Below are positions 1 through 8,048 of a stretch of 42,193 nt of DNA, in pieces. Below the pieces are notes generated by a model. It ran no database searches and was not told the origin of the DNA. It was given only the letters and a program-made list of their open reading frames with translations. Source of the stretch: Brevibacillus centrosporus (GTDB lineage Bacteria; Bacillota; Bacilli; Brevibacillales; Brevibacillaceae); assembly GCF_003710815.1 (NCBI RefSeq), contig NZ_RHHP01000059.1, positions 1 through 42,193 of the forward strand. Direction: 5' to 3'. Every line of letters starts with the position of its first letter. Within the stretch, counting starts at the first letter, position 1. A program made the position numbers and the translations under genes.

Positions 1-29
1 ACTGAACTAGGATCAAACTCTCCAATAAA
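1..29 (-). rRNA. 16S rRNA, 5' end only
   Basis: Read on the minus strand, the first 29 bases contain GGAGAGTTTGATCC, the start of bacterial 16S rRNA (the 27F primer region). The expected boxA leader and promoter lie upstream. The bases beyond it read TAGTTCAG where nearly all bacteria have TGGCTCAG, so either this copy is unusual or the window edge is a poor-quality contig end. An rRNA operon directly downstream of lysS is also the B. subtilis arrangement. Only the extreme 5' end is present. Confidence 0.6.
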
Positions 30-94
30 GTTTGTATCTGGTTCAAAGCTGGCAAATCATTTAATGATAGACTCATCAACGCTTTCGCTGTTCA

Positions 95-108
95 GTTTTC
101 AAAGAGCA
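95..108 (-). promoter_or_regulatory. rRNA leader boxA antitermination element
   Basis: The minus strand reads TGCTCTTTGAAAAC, matching the rRNA boxA consensus bound by NusB and S10. It lies about 65 bases before the 16S start and about 20 bases after the predicted transcription start. Confidence 0.75.
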
Positions 109-127
109 TTCTCACAACAACCTCTAT

Positions 128-156
128 ATTTTATCGGGTTGTCCATCGCTTGTCAA
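128..156 (-). promoter_or_regulatory. rRNA operon promoter (proximal)
   Basis: TTGACA (151-156) and TAAAAT (128-133) are separated by exactly 17 bases on the minus strand, upstream of boxA and the 16S start. An A/T-rich stretch lies upstream of the -35, as is common for strong rRNA promoters. Confidence 0.8.
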
Positions 157-192
157 CAAGTTTTTATAAACATGTTTAATGGCGACTTAGTT

Positions 193-222
193 AATCTATC
201 ACACACTTAGTTAGAAAAGCAA
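193..222 (-). promoter_or_regulatory. possible distal rRNA promoter
   Basis: TTGCTT and TAGATT are separated by 18 bases on the minus strand, about 65 bases upstream of the strong promoter. Tandem rRNA promoters are usual in Bacillus, but this match is weak. I see nothing else supportable between here and the lysS terminator. Confidence 0.35.
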
Positions 223-308
223 GTATTAATTTTCCCATTCAGTTGCGATCGATTATGTAACGAGAAGAACAGTAATTACTATATCACCTCAAAAAGTATA
301 ATGCAACT

Positions 309-342
309 AAAAAAATCCACCTGTTTTTTCATCAGGTGGATT
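309..342 (-). terminator. lysS terminator
   Basis: A perfect 10-bp stem (AATCCACCTG / CAGGTGGATT) is followed on the minus strand by a T run, starting 8 bases after the lysS stop codon. It separates lysS from the rRNA operon. Confidence 0.92.
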
Positions 343-350
343 TTTGCTTC

Positions 351-1871
351 CTAGTCGCGGGAACGCATATGTGGGAACAGCAGCACGTCACGAATCGAAG
401 GAGAATTGGTAAGCAGCATCACTAGGCGGTCAATCCCGATTCCGAGACCACCCGTTGGCGGCATACCGTACTCCAGTGCCTCGATAAAGTCATCATCCAT
501 CTCGTGTGCTTCGTCGTTTCCTGCTTCTTTCTCCAGCAGCTGCGCTTCAAAGCGTTCGCGCTGATCGATTGGATCGTTCAGCTCTGTAAACGCATTTGCG
601 TGTTCTCGCGCAACGATGAACAGCTCAAAACGATCCGTGAAGCGTGGATCCTGCTCGTTCTTCTTCGCCAGCGGAGAAATCGCTACTGGGTGACCGTACA
701 CAAAAGTCGGCTGGATCAATGTGTCCTCCAGCTTTTGTTCAAAGAACTCATTTACCACGTGACCAAACGTGTGGTGCGGCTCTACTTGTACGCCGTGCTC
801 TTTCGCCAAGGCGCGAGCTTCATCGTCCGTCATCTCTTTCCAGAAATCAACACCCAGCTCATCCTTGATCAGATCAACCATGTGCACACGACGCCACTGT
901 GGTGTCAGATCGATCTCGTTGCCTTGGTATTGAATTTTCATGGTACCCAAAACTTCTTGCGCAATGTGCGCAATCAATTCTTCCGTCAGCTTCATAATGT
1001 CTTTGTAGTCTGCATACGCTTCGTACAGCTCGATCATCGTGAACTCTGGGTTGTGACGGGTGGAGATACCTTCGTTGCGATAGACGCGGCCGATTTCGTA
1101 CACTTTCTCTAGGCCACCTACAATCAGGCGCTTTAAGTGCAGCTCAATCGCGATACGCATATACAACTGCATGTCCAGTGCGTTGTGGTGCGTAATGAAC
1201 GGACGAGCAGACGCACCCCCAGCGATTGCATGGAGTGTAGGCGTTTCTACTTCAAGGTATCCAAGGTTGTCTAAATAACGGCGCATCGAAGTCAAAATGC
1301 GGCTGCGCGTAATAAACGTATCGCGCACCTCTGGATTTACGATCAAATCCACATAACGCTTGCGATAGCGTGTCTCGATATCTTTCAAGCCATGATACTT
1401 CTCTGGCAATGGACGCAGAGATTTTGTCAAATACGTCAGCTCTTTTGCTTTTACGCTGAGCTCGCCGGTCTTTGTTTTGAAAACAACACCTTTTACACCG
1501 ATCAAGTCACCGATGTCACTCAGATCAAACACTTTGTGAAGCTCTTCACCAATGGTATCCTGACGAACGTAAATTTGAATTTGACCGGAACGATCCAGCA
1601 ATTGAGCGAAGCTTGCCTTCCCCATCGCACGCTTTGCCATCAGACGTCCTGCGATCGTTACGATGTGCTCTTCCGCTTCCAGCTCTTCTTTGGACTTGTC
1701 CGCAAATGCTTTTATGATTTCATCTGCATGATGAGTCATCTCGAATTTTTTGCCAAACGGATCGAAGCCCCACTCGCGCAGTTGATCCATTTTGTCATGA
1801 CGCACTTGAAGCAGCTCGTGCAATTGTTCTTCTTGTTCTTGTTCCTGTTGCAAGTCTTGCTCGTTAGACAT
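351..1871 (-). CDS. lysS: lysyl-tRNA synthetase, class II
   Basis: The product (506 aa) charges tRNA-Lys with lysine in the cytoplasm. It has an N-terminal anticodon-binding OB fold (roughly residues 70-160) followed by the class II catalytic domain. Motif 2 (RVYRNEG) is near residues 262-268 and motif 3 (GLGIGIDRL) near 475-483. The length matches the ~500 aa of Bacillus LysS. I start at the ATG at 1871, preceded by AGAGGAG at good spacing. An in-frame ATG 30 bases upstream has no ribosome binding site. It is the last gene before the rRNA operon, as in B. subtilis, and is closed by its own terminator. Confidence 0.97.
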   Translation of the reverse strand: MSNEQDLQQEQEQEEQLHELLQVRHDKMDQLREWGFDPFGKKFEMTHHADEIIKAFADKSKEELEAEEHIVTIAGRLMAKRAMGKASFAQLLDRSGQIQIYVRQDTIGEELHKVFDLSDIGDLIGVKGVVFKTKTGELSVKAKELTYLTKSLRPLPEKYHGLKDIETRYRKRYVDLIVNPEVRDTFITRSRILTSMRRYLDNLGYLEVETPTLHAIAGGASARPFITHHNALDMQLYMRIAIELHLKRLIVGGLEKVYEIGRVYRNEGISTRHNPEFTMIELYEAYADYKDIMKLTEELIAHIAQEVLGTMKIQYQGNEIDLTPQWRRVHMVDLIKDELGVDFWKEMTDDEARALAKEHGVQVEPHHTFGHVVNEFFEQKLEDTLIQPTFVYGHPVAISPLAKKNEQDPRFTDRFELFIVAREHANAFTELNDPIDQRERFEAQLLEKEAGNDEAHEMDDDFIEALEYGMPPTGGLGIGIDRLVMLLTNSPSIRDVLLFPHMRSRD

Positions 1872-1936
1872 TCTACTCACTCCTCTAAAAAATACCTGCA
1901 TTTACAGATTTGCGCAGGTCGGATAAATAGTGATAC

Positions 1937-1960
1937 GGCGTACCTACGAAAAGGTACGCC
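1937..1960. other. intergenic hairpin between greA and lysS
   Basis: A perfect 9-bp inverted repeat (GGCGTACCT / AGGTACGCC) with a 6-base loop lies in the 100-base gap between the greA stop and lysS. No T run follows on either strand, so it is unlikely to be an efficient intrinsic terminator. It could act in mRNA processing or stability. Confidence 0.5.
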
Positions 1961-1973
1961 ATGTGTTTGCAGC

Positions 1974-2450
1974 TTACAGGTTAATGTCGAGAATTTCGTA
2001 TTGGATAACACCCGCTGGTACGTTTACGTCAACGACAGCGCCTTTCGCTTTACCCAATAGCGCTTGACCTACCGGAGACTCGTTGGAAATCTTGTTGTTC
2101 ATCGGATCGGATTCAGCAGACCCTACAATCGTATAGTCTACCACATCACCGAACTCCAGGTCTTTCAGTTTTACGCGGGAGCCGACACTTACTACACCGG
2201 TATCGACGTCCTCGTTTGTGATGATACGCGCATTGCGAAGCATTTTTTCCAGGGTCAGGATGCGACCCTCAATGAACGCCTGTTCATTTTTCGCTTCTTC
2301 GTACTCAGAGTTCTCGCTAATATCACCAAAGCTGATCGCTTCTTTAATCCGAGCAGCTACTTCCTTCCGTTTAACCGTTTTCAAATCTTCAAGCTCTTGC
2401 TCCAGTTTTGATAAACCTTCTGGCGTAAGGATGACTTCTTTTTCAGACAT
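1974..2450 (-). CDS. greA: transcription elongation factor GreA
   Basis: The product (158 aa, the standard length) rescues backtracked RNA polymerase by stimulating cleavage of the nascent transcript. The N-terminal coiled coil carries the signature EAISFGDISENSEYEEAK with the acidic tip residues that coordinate the catalytic metal. A C-terminal FKBP-like domain follows from about residue 80. The ATG at 2450 is preceded by GGGGGAA. A near-perfect sigma-A promoter lies at 2618-2646, giving a leader of about 160 bases that contains a 10-bp hairpin. In B. subtilis greA lies elsewhere; its position between dusB and lysS differs from that genome. Confidence 0.97.
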   Translation of the reverse strand: MSEKEVILTPEGLSKLEQELEDLKTVKRKEVAARIKEAISFGDISENSEYEEAKNEQAFIEGRILTLEKMLRNARIITNEDVDTGVVSVGSRVKLKDLEFGDVVDYTIVGSAESDPMNNKISNESPVGQALLGKAKGAVVDVNVPAGVIQYEILDINL

Positions 2451-2571
2451 GGTTCAATTCCCCCGTTTAAAAAAATGATTCCATTCGCACTGGGTAAAGT
2501 ACAAAGGATTATATGTAGTTGTTCTATACAATATACAGCAGATCTTAACGGCAAGTGAGGATTAATAGGTA

Positions 2572-2597
2572 AAGCTGCCAGGATGAACTGGCAGCTT
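2572..2597 (-). other. hairpin in the greA leader / after dusB
   Basis: AAGCTGCCAG and CTGGCAGCTT form a perfect 10-bp stem with a 6-base loop. It lies downstream of dusB and about 13 bases after the predicted start of the greA transcript. No T run follows it, so it may be a 5' mRNA-stabilising hairpin or a weak dusB terminator. Confidence 0.5.
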
Positions 2598-2617
2598 GGC
2601 TCCCAATATTACGGAGT

Positions 2618-2646
2618 ATTATAGGATATGAAGGAACCCTTGTCAA
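2618..2646 (-). promoter_or_regulatory. consensus sigma-A promoter of greA
   Basis: TTGACA (2641-2646) and TATAAT (2618-2623) are separated by 17 bases on the minus strand. Both hexamers match consensus perfectly. It lies between the dusB stop and greA and should drive greA, and probably lysS by read-through. Confidence 0.88.
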
Positions 2647-2667
2647 TGTTTGGAATGGCGTAGAAAA

Positions 2668-3696
2668 TTAATAGCTAACTGCTTCGTTCTGCGCTGTTTC
2701 CAACGGTTCCGTCACATCATCTGCGTAGTTTTCTACCCAATCGACATACTCCATCAAAATACGACGAAGCTCATCTTCTGTCTCTACACCATTGATCAGA
2801 TTCTTGGTGTGCGTAGAGCCCTTCAATCCCTTCAAATACCAAGCAGCATGCTTTCTCATTTCCAGGACACCGACGCGCGGTCCTTTCAGCGCAATCAATC
2901 GTTCTGCATGCAACAGGCAGATATCCATTTTTTCACGTACAGATGGTTCTGCCGCCAGTTCACCTGTGGTCAGGTACTGAATCGTCCGATATAGCATCCA
3001 CGGATTACCCAATGCTGCACGGCCGATCATTACGCCGTCGCAGCCTGTCGTATCCAGCATGCGTCGTGCATCCTCCGGAGTCGCGACATCGCCGTTCCCA
3101 ATTACCGGGATCGAGACCGCTTCCTTCACACGACCGATCCAGCTCCAGTCTGCATGTCCTTTGTACATCTGCACACGCGTACGACCGTGGACAGCTATCG
3201 CTTTTCCACCTGCGCGCTCGACGGCCTTGGCATTTTCAATTACATACAGATGTTCCTCGTCCCAGCCCAGACGCATTTTGACAGTCACGGGCTTTTCAAC
3301 AGCATCGACTACAGCGGAAACGACCTCGTAAATCTTGTTTGGATCGAGAAGCAGGCGGGCACCTGCATCACAGCTCGTGATTTTCGGCACCGGACAGCCC
3401 ATGTTGATATCGATGATGTCGGCATTGGTATGCTTATCGACATGTTTCGCCGCTTCTACCAGCGTTTCCTTGTCTCCGCCAAAAATCTGCAAGCTCAACG
3501 GCTTTTCGCGCTCATCGACATAGAGCATTTCAATGGTTTTTTTGTTGCCGTGCACGATCCCTTTATCGCTGACCATCTCGGCACAGACCAACCCGGTCCC
3601 AAATTCCTTTGCAATCAAACGAAAAGCAGGGTTACAAACCCCAGCCATCGGTGCAAGTACGACATTATTTTTCAGTTCAATATTTCCGATTTTCAT
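2668..3696 (-). CDS. dusB: tRNA-dihydrouridine synthase
   Basis: The product (342 aa) is an FMN-dependent TIM-barrel enzyme that reduces uridine to dihydrouridine in the tRNA D-loop. Visible family marks are LAPMAGVCNPAFR near the N terminus, the catalytic cysteine C101 in NMGCPVPK, HGRTR in the middle, and IPVIGNGDV followed by GRAALGNPW for flavin phosphate binding. The ATG at 3696 has AGGAGGT eight bases upstream. The position downstream of the folate genes and the small XRE gene matches the B. subtilis dusB (yacF) neighbourhood. Confidence 0.95.
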   Translation of the reverse strand: MKIGNIELKNNVVLAPMAGVCNPAFRLIAKEFGTGLVCAEMVSDKGIVHGNKKTIEMLYVDEREKPLSLQIFGGDKETLVEAAKHVDKHTNADIIDINMGCPVPKITSCDAGARLLLDPNKIYEVVSAVVDAVEKPVTVKMRLGWDEEHLYVIENAKAVERAGGKAIAVHGRTRVQMYKGHADWSWIGRVKEAVSIPVIGNGDVATPEDARRMLDTTGCDGVMIGRAALGNPWMLYRTIQYLTTGELAAEPSVREKMDICLLHAERLIALKGPRVGVLEMRKHAAWYLKGLKGSTHTKNLINGVETEDELRRILMEYVDWVENYADDVTEPLETAQNEAVSY

Positions 3697-3781
3697 TTAT
3701 GTTTACCTCCTAAATCCCGTAACGCAAGCGATCTATCGTCGCTGGCGGGTGCTTGGAGAGGTGTGACCTATCCAAAAGTCA

Positions 3782-3991
3782 TCATTTATTTATAGCACAT
3801 AATTCGTCGTAGTCGACCTGTAAAGTGCTGGCGATCTTTCGCAGGACCGGCTCTGTCGGCACGCGAGTCCCACGCTCCAGCGACCCGACGAACGATAGTG
3901 ACACTCCCAGCTTTTCCGAAAGGGATTGCTGTGTATACCCTTTTAGCTTTCGGAAGGACCGGATTCGATTTCCAAGTGAACTGTTCCCCAC
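3782..3991 (-). CDS. small XRE-family DNA-binding protein (YazB-like)
   Basis: The product (69 aa) consists essentially of one helix-turn-helix domain. Helices 2 and 3 are visible as YTQQSLSEKLGVSLSFVGSL, followed by ERGTRVPTEPVLRKIA. I choose the GTG at 3991 because AAGGGGGT precedes it. The gene overlaps the end of folK by 49 bases in another frame and is therefore translated from within folK. B. subtilis has a regulator of the same size (yazB) at this place in the folate operon. Its target is unknown; conserved linkage suggests a link to folate, tRNA modification or the cluster itself. Confidence 0.88.
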   Translation of the reverse strand: MGNSSLGNRIRSFRKLKGYTQQSLSEKLGVSLSFVGSLERGTRVPTEPVLRKIASTLQVDYDELCAINK

Positions 3992-4473
3992 TTACGTACC
4001 CCCTTGTGATCCTCTGCCAAACGCGATAGAAAATGATCAATCGTCTGGTTGTACACAGGCAAAGCGCCTCCCTCCCAAACGTCACGAAGAGGGACCAACA
4101 CAAAAGCTCGCTCTGCCATCGATGGATGTGGAATCTTGAGATGTTCTGTCTCGATGGTACGATCGCCAAACAGCAACAGATCAATATCAATCGTGCGAGG
4201 TCCCCAGCGTATGAGTCGGACTCGTCCCAGCTCTCTTTCTATAGTCAGCGCTGTCTTAAGCAGCTGATCAGCAGACAGCTCTGTCTCGACGGCTATCACC
4301 ATATTGAGGAATGCATCCTGGTCGACATAGCCGACCGGATCGGTTTCGTATATATTGGATACCCGAAGAACGCGGATACCGGGCTTCTCCTGCAGTTTAT
4401 GTATTGCTTTTTGCAGCGTTTCCTCCCGCTTGCCCATGTTGGACCCGAGCGCTAGGTAAGCACATACCGTCAT
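3943..4473 (-). CDS. folK: 2-amino-4-hydroxy-6-hydroxymethyldihydropteridine pyrophosphokinase (HPPK)
   Basis: The product (176 aa) transfers pyrophosphate from ATP to 6-hydroxymethyl-dihydropterin, giving the substrate of FolP. Family marks are the N-terminal YLALGSNMGKRE, the NIYETDPVG segment, and the RWGPRTIDIDLLLFG signature with the two metal-binding aspartates, followed by IPHPSMAERAFVL. Its start overlaps the folB stop by 4 bases, indicating translational coupling. The tail after about residue 160 overlaps the XRE gene. Confidence 0.95.
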   Translation of the reverse strand: MTVCAYLALGSNMGKREETLQKAIHKLQEKPGIRVLRVSNIYETDPVGYVDQDAFLNMVIAVETELSADQLLKTALTIERELGRVRLIRWGPRTIDIDLLLFGDRTIETEHLKIPHPSMAERAFVLVPLRDVWEGGALPVYNQTIDHFLSRLAEDHKGVRKWGTVHLEIESGPSES

Positions 4474-4841
4474 GAACCAAAGTCCTCTCTGCGGCGAACC
4501 ATCTCGATCGCGACGGACTCATAATGTCCATTGATCGGCGGATTCGGCTTCGTCACTTTTACTTTGACCTCCGCAAATGGAAACTCGCAAAGTAGCTTCT
4601 CTGCGATCCGCGCCGTCAGCCTTTCCACCAGATTGTAGCGCTCGCCCTCAACGATCTGCTGCACACAGGTAAAAATCTCTGCGTAGTTCACAGTGTCGTT
4701 TAGATCATCGCTAGCCCCTGCACGAGACAGATCCAAGGACAGATCGAGATCGACGTAAAACCGCTGTCCCAGCTCCGCCTCTGCTCCAAACACCCCATGG
4801 TAGCCGTAAAACGACATACCCTTGAAGTAGATTTTATCCAA
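4470..4841 (-). CDS. folB: dihydroneopterin aldolase
   Basis: The product (123 aa) cleaves 7,8-dihydroneopterin to 6-hydroxymethyl-dihydropterin and glycolaldehyde, feeding FolK. It carries the family segments FYGYHGVFGAE near the start, VNYAEIF in the middle, LVERLTARIAE, and a VKVTKPNPPI strand with the catalytic lysine. I start at TTG 4841, which follows GAGGAGG by 8 bases and gives the usual family N terminus. A longer reading from an in-frame ATG at 4868 has no ribosome binding site and adds nine atypical residues. The start overlaps the end of folP by 8 bases. Confidence 0.93.
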   Translation of the reverse strand: MDKIYFKGMSFYGYHGVFGAEAELGQRFYVDLDLSLDLSRAGASDDLNDTVNYAEIFTCVQQIVEGERYNLVERLTARIAEKLLCEFPFAEVKVKVTKPNPPINGHYESVAIEMVRRREDFGS

Positions 4842-6030
4842 CAGTAATGCCTCCTCGAAGCATCGCATCCATCATTTTGGCAACGCGCTTCATTTCTTTT
4901 ACATCATGGACCCGAACCATATGGCAGCCTTTGGTCACTCCGAGAGCAACCGTCGCTGCTGTCCCCTCTACCCGCTCATCCACAGGGAGATCCAGGACAT
5001 TGCCAATCATTCTTTTTCGCGATGTCGCAAGCAAGACTGGATATCCCAATGCGACCAAATCATCCAGCCTGCGCATGGTCTCCAGGTTTTGTTCCTGTGA
5101 TTTCGCGAATCCGATGCCCGGATCAAGGACAATCTGATCAGGTTTCACACCTGCCGCGAGTGCAATCTTTACCGACTCCCGCAAATCGCGAATGTAATCC
5201 GCAAAGAAATCGCCGTAATTCGTATCTTCCCGGTTGTGCATCAATATGATCGGAACCTGATGGCGTGCAGCTACTTCTGCCATTCGCTTGTCCCGTCTAG
5301 CTCCCCAGATATCGTTCACAATATGAGCTCCAGTCTGAACCGCTCGCTCAGCCACTTCTGGCTTGTACGTGTCAATCGACAGCGGAACGGACAATTCCTG
5401 CGACAAAATACGAATGACTGGCAGCACCCGATCCAGCTCCTCCGCCTCACCCACGGGTACAGAGCCAGGCCGCGTGGATTCTCCGCCAATATCGATGATG
5501 TCCGCCCCTGCCTCAACCATGGCACGAGCCTGCGCCAAAGCCTGATCCAGATCGACAAACTTCCCTCCGTCCGAGAATGAATCCGGGGTCACATTCAGAA
5601 TCCCCATGATCAAGGTACGTTGACCGAGCGGAAGCACTCGGCCCCTGCATACCAATTCTCGTTGCTCGCGTAGCCGCTTCGGACCAGCCAAAACCTCCCG
5701 TAGCTCTGCAGAAGCCGTACGCAAGCCGTCGCTTCTTTTTGCCGCAAGCTCAATCAACGCCTCCAGCTGGGAACGTGTGGACATGAGAAAAGCCGTGAAA
5801 CGATCGGTTTTCCCAGGCTGATCTGATAGAAGGGCTTCCCCTCCAACCGTCAGCATGTCCGCCCGCAGCTGGCTCGCTTCTTCCTCACTCAAGTTTTCCA
5901 AGTGCATGCGCAAGCCTCCATCAGCTTCCGCCAAACGCGCTCTCTCCACGGGACCTATCCCCCGCTTGGACAGCTCGGTTTCCAGCTCCTCGCGAGACGC
6001 TGCATGGATCAAAAATGGATTGTACTTCAT
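4834..6030 (-). CDS. folP: dihydropteroate synthase with N-terminal extension
   Basis: The product (398 aa) condenses p-aminobenzoate with dihydropterin pyrophosphate, the sulfonamide-sensitive step. The TIM barrel begins around residue 125 with LIMGILNVTPDSFSDGG and continues with IDIGGESTRPGS (pterin and pABA loop), IVNDIWG, LDPGIGFAK and LATSRKR, so all usual signatures are present. The first ~125 residues are extra compared with the ~280-aa enzymes of E. coli and B. subtilis. They are charged and helical-looking, and I do not recognise a domain. The ATG at 6030 is preceded by AAGGGAG, so the extension is probably translated. Confidence 0.94.
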   Translation of the reverse strand: MKYNPFLIHAASREELETELSKRGIGPVERARLAEADGGLRMHLENLSEEEASQLRADMLTVGGEALLSDQPGKTDRFTAFLMSTRSQLEALIELAAKRSDGLRTASAELREVLAGPKRLREQRELVCRGRVLPLGQRTLIMGILNVTPDSFSDGGKFVDLDQALAQARAMVEAGADIIDIGGESTRPGSVPVGEAEELDRVLPVIRILSQELSVPLSIDTYKPEVAERAVQTGAHIVNDIWGARRDKRMAEVAARHQVPIILMHNREDTNYGDFFADYIRDLRESVKIALAAGVKPDQIVLDPGIGFAKSQEQNLETMRRLDDLVALGYPVLLATSRKRMIGNVLDLPVDERVEGTAATVALGVTKGCHMVRVHDVKEMKRVAKMMDAMLRGGITVG

Positions 6031-6082
6031 GAGCGTGACTCCCTTTTCCGACGTAACATGTTGATTAGTAGCATACCATAAT

Positions 6083-6928
6083 TTACTCGTTGATCGCTAC
6101 AGACTCGCGATACGCAAGGTGCAGTTGTAGTGTGTGAACCCCATAGGTCGAAATGACTACATGATCGTCAATTTCCTGCACCGGGACAATCTCCTGAACG
6201 GAGTTGGTCACAAACACTTCCTCTGCTTCCCGAAGCACTTCTGGTCGATATTTGCCTTCTTCTACCGACATGCCCATTCGTTTCGCCAGTAAAAGAACAT
6301 GTTGACGTGTCACTCCATCCAATATTCCCGTTTCCAGTGATGGGGTAAACAAGCAACCATCTTTCATCCAGAAAAGATTGCTGACGATGCCCTCCGCCAG
6401 ATAGCCGTCGTGCGTTAAAAACAAGCCCTCTACATCCATGCGCGCCCCTACCTCTTGCTTCGCCAGCGCGTTGTTGAGGTAGTTGTGGGACTTGAAGCGC
6501 TGGTGACCTTCTGCTGTTTGGCGAGCCAACGACAGCGTCTGTAAACGTTTCGGCAAGGGCGGATCCGCGAGAGGGGCTACCGGCTTGGCAAAAATAAATA
6601 GCGAAGGCCGTGAATACCCGTCCGCTACGAGCCCTACCCCTTCCGGCCCCGCCGTTACGCTAAGCCGAACATAAGCATCCCGCAATCCATTCGCATCAAC
6701 CGTCTGCATCACGGCCTCCGCCAGCTCCTCCGACGTCCACACTGGCGCGATGCGCAATGCCAAAAGCCCGGAACAGAGCCGGGCATAGTGAGCTTCCCAT
6801 AAAAACAGGCGACGATCGTAAACACGCAGTGTCTCAAACAACCCTATTCCGTATAAAAAGCCATGGTCCAACACTGAAACAGAAGCTTGTTCAGCCGGTA
6901 AGACCGTTCCATTTACATAAACGCGCAT
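6083..6928 (-). CDS. pabC: aminodeoxychorismate lyase (class IV aminotransferase fold)
   Basis: The product (281 aa) is a PLP enzyme that converts 4-amino-4-deoxychorismate to p-aminobenzoate and pyruvate. Evidence includes the N-terminal VLDHGFLYGIGLFETLRVY, the PLP lysine K146 in RFKSHNYLNN, and GILDGVTRQHVL with EEVFVTNSVQEIVPV near the C terminus. D-amino acid and branched-chain aminotransferases share the fold, but adjacency to folP points to PabC. I use the ATG at 6928, spaced 9 bases from GGGAG; the in-frame GTG at 6934 is too close to that site. The gene is separated from pabA/pabB by phoX-tatA-tatC. Confidence 0.92.
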   Translation of the reverse strand: MRVYVNGTVLPAEQASVSVLDHGFLYGIGLFETLRVYDRRLFLWEAHYARLCSGLLALRIAPVWTSEELAEAVMQTVDANGLRDAYVRLSVTAGPEGVGLVADGYSRPSLFIFAKPVAPLADPPLPKRLQTLSLARQTAEGHQRFKSHNYLNNALAKQEVGARMDVEGLFLTHDGYLAEGIVSNLFWMKDGCLFTPSLETGILDGVTRQHVLLLAKRMGMSVEEGKYRPEVLREAEEVFVTNSVQEIVPVQEIDDHVVISTYGVHTLQLHLAYRESVAINE

Positions 6929-6960
6929 GCACACTCTCTCCCGCTAACATGATCGAGAGC

Positions 6961-6969
6961 ATCATACCA
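6961..6969 (-). promoter_or_regulatory. possible extended -10 promoter for pabC-fol genes
   Basis: TGGTATGAT is an extended -10 element (TGn plus TATGAT) in the short tatC-pabC gap. No convincing -35 lies upstream. It would give the pabC-folP-folB-folK genes expression independent of the phosphate-controlled phoX unit, but the match alone is weak. Confidence 0.3.
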
Positions 6970-6972
6970 TAC

Positions 6973-7695
6973 TTACGCAGATAGCGCAGTTTCCCGAGTG
7001 CGTTTACGGTGTATCACGCGAGAAATCGATATCGATATTTCGTACAACACAATCAACGGCACGATCACCATGATGTCCGAGAGAAAATCTGGCGGCGTAA
7101 TCGTAATGGAAATCACTGACAGCACCAGATAAGCGGGCTTTCTCATTTTTGCCAGGCGATGGGGATTCAAAATTCCCAGATGGCTCAGAAAAAGCACGAC
7201 AACAGGCAGCTCAAACAAAAGCCCGAACGGCAGACAAAGGTTAAGCATGAACGTGAAATAATCGTTCGCCGTGATCACCAGATCGAAATTGCCGTTAGAC
7301 AGTCCCAAGACGAAGTGATACATCATGGGAAACAGGATCAAATAGGCAAAGGATAGACCGAGCAAAAAGAGCAGAAACAGTGCCGGGATGTACATCAACG
7401 CGATTTTGCGCTCCCTTTCTTGCAGGGCCGGAACGACAAACTTCCATGCCTGGTAAGCGGCGATCGGAATGGTAAAGGCAATCCCTCCAACAGCAGACAG
7501 CTTCACATAGATCGACAAAATATCGCCTGGCCCAAGAATGGCCAATTTTTCCCCTGAACGACTCGCTAGCAGCTGATAAATGTGATCGACAAATAAAAAG
7601 CAGATCAGCACACTCAGCACAAGCGCAACTGCCACAATCAATAACCGGCGACGCAAATCAGTCAAATGCTCCAAAAACGGCATTTCTTGACCCAT
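6973..7695 (-). CDS. tatC: Sec-independent (Tat) translocase TatC
   Basis: The product (240 aa) is the polytopic subunit that recognises twin-arginine signal peptides. It begins MGQEMPFLEHLTDLRRRL, the typical TatC N terminus with the conserved FxxHLxELR-like segment, and shows about six hydrophobic segments. SVISITITPPDFLSDI before the last helices is also family-specific. I start at ATG 7695, with GGGGAGG seven bases upstream; an upstream in-frame start would add 22 atypical residues. It follows tatA and phoX, forming a two-component Tat system like the B. subtilis TatAdCd pair. Confidence 0.95.
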   Translation of the reverse strand: MGQEMPFLEHLTDLRRRLLIVAVALVLSVLICFLFVDHIYQLLASRSGEKLAILGPGDILSIYVKLSAVGGIAFTIPIAAYQAWKFVVPALQERERKIALMYIPALFLLFLLGLSFAYLILFPMMYHFVLGLSNGNFDLVITANDYFTFMLNLCLPFGLLFELPVVVLFLSHLGILNPHRLAKMRKPAYLVLSVISITITPPDFLSDIMVIVPLIVLYEISISISRVIHRKRTRETALSA

Positions 7696-7785
7696 GCAAA
7701 GTCCTCCCCTGGCCAATAGAATAGGTGTGTGTAAAAGGAAAAAGGCAATGCGCTCTCTCACGCACCACCTTTTCCTCGAGCTGGA

Positions 7786-8028
7786 TTAGTTGACTCGCTT
7801 CAACGTATCTTCCGGAAGTGCCGATGCGGAAAGCTCGACTGTCGAACCCTTCACAGCCTTTTCTTTGCTCTCATCGTCATCTTTCGTCAAATCTTTTGTA
7901 GCTGATTTGAATTCAGTCAACGTCCGACCAAATGCGCGCCCGATTTCCGGCAGCTTGCTAGGTCCAAAAATCACGAGAGCAATGATTAAAATCAAGATCA
8001 GCCCAGGAATTCCGATAGACGATAACAT
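7786..8028 (-). CDS. tatA: twin-arginine translocase subunit TatA
   Basis: The product (80 aa) has one N-terminal membrane helix (about residues 5-20), then the hallmark FGPSKLPEIGRAFGRTLTEFKSAT forming the hinge and amphipathic helix, and a charged, disordered tail. In Gram-positive bacteria TatA also does the TatB job. An AAGGAG site lies 11 bases upstream of the ATG. It starts 20 bases after the phoX stop and precedes tatC, so the three genes are very likely co-transcribed. Confidence 0.95.
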   Translation of the reverse strand: MLSSIGIPGLILILIIALVIFGPSKLPEIGRAFGRTLTEFKSATKDLTKDDDESKEKAVKGSTVELSASALPEDTLKRVN

Positions 8029-8048
8029 AGGTGGCTACACTCCTTTTC

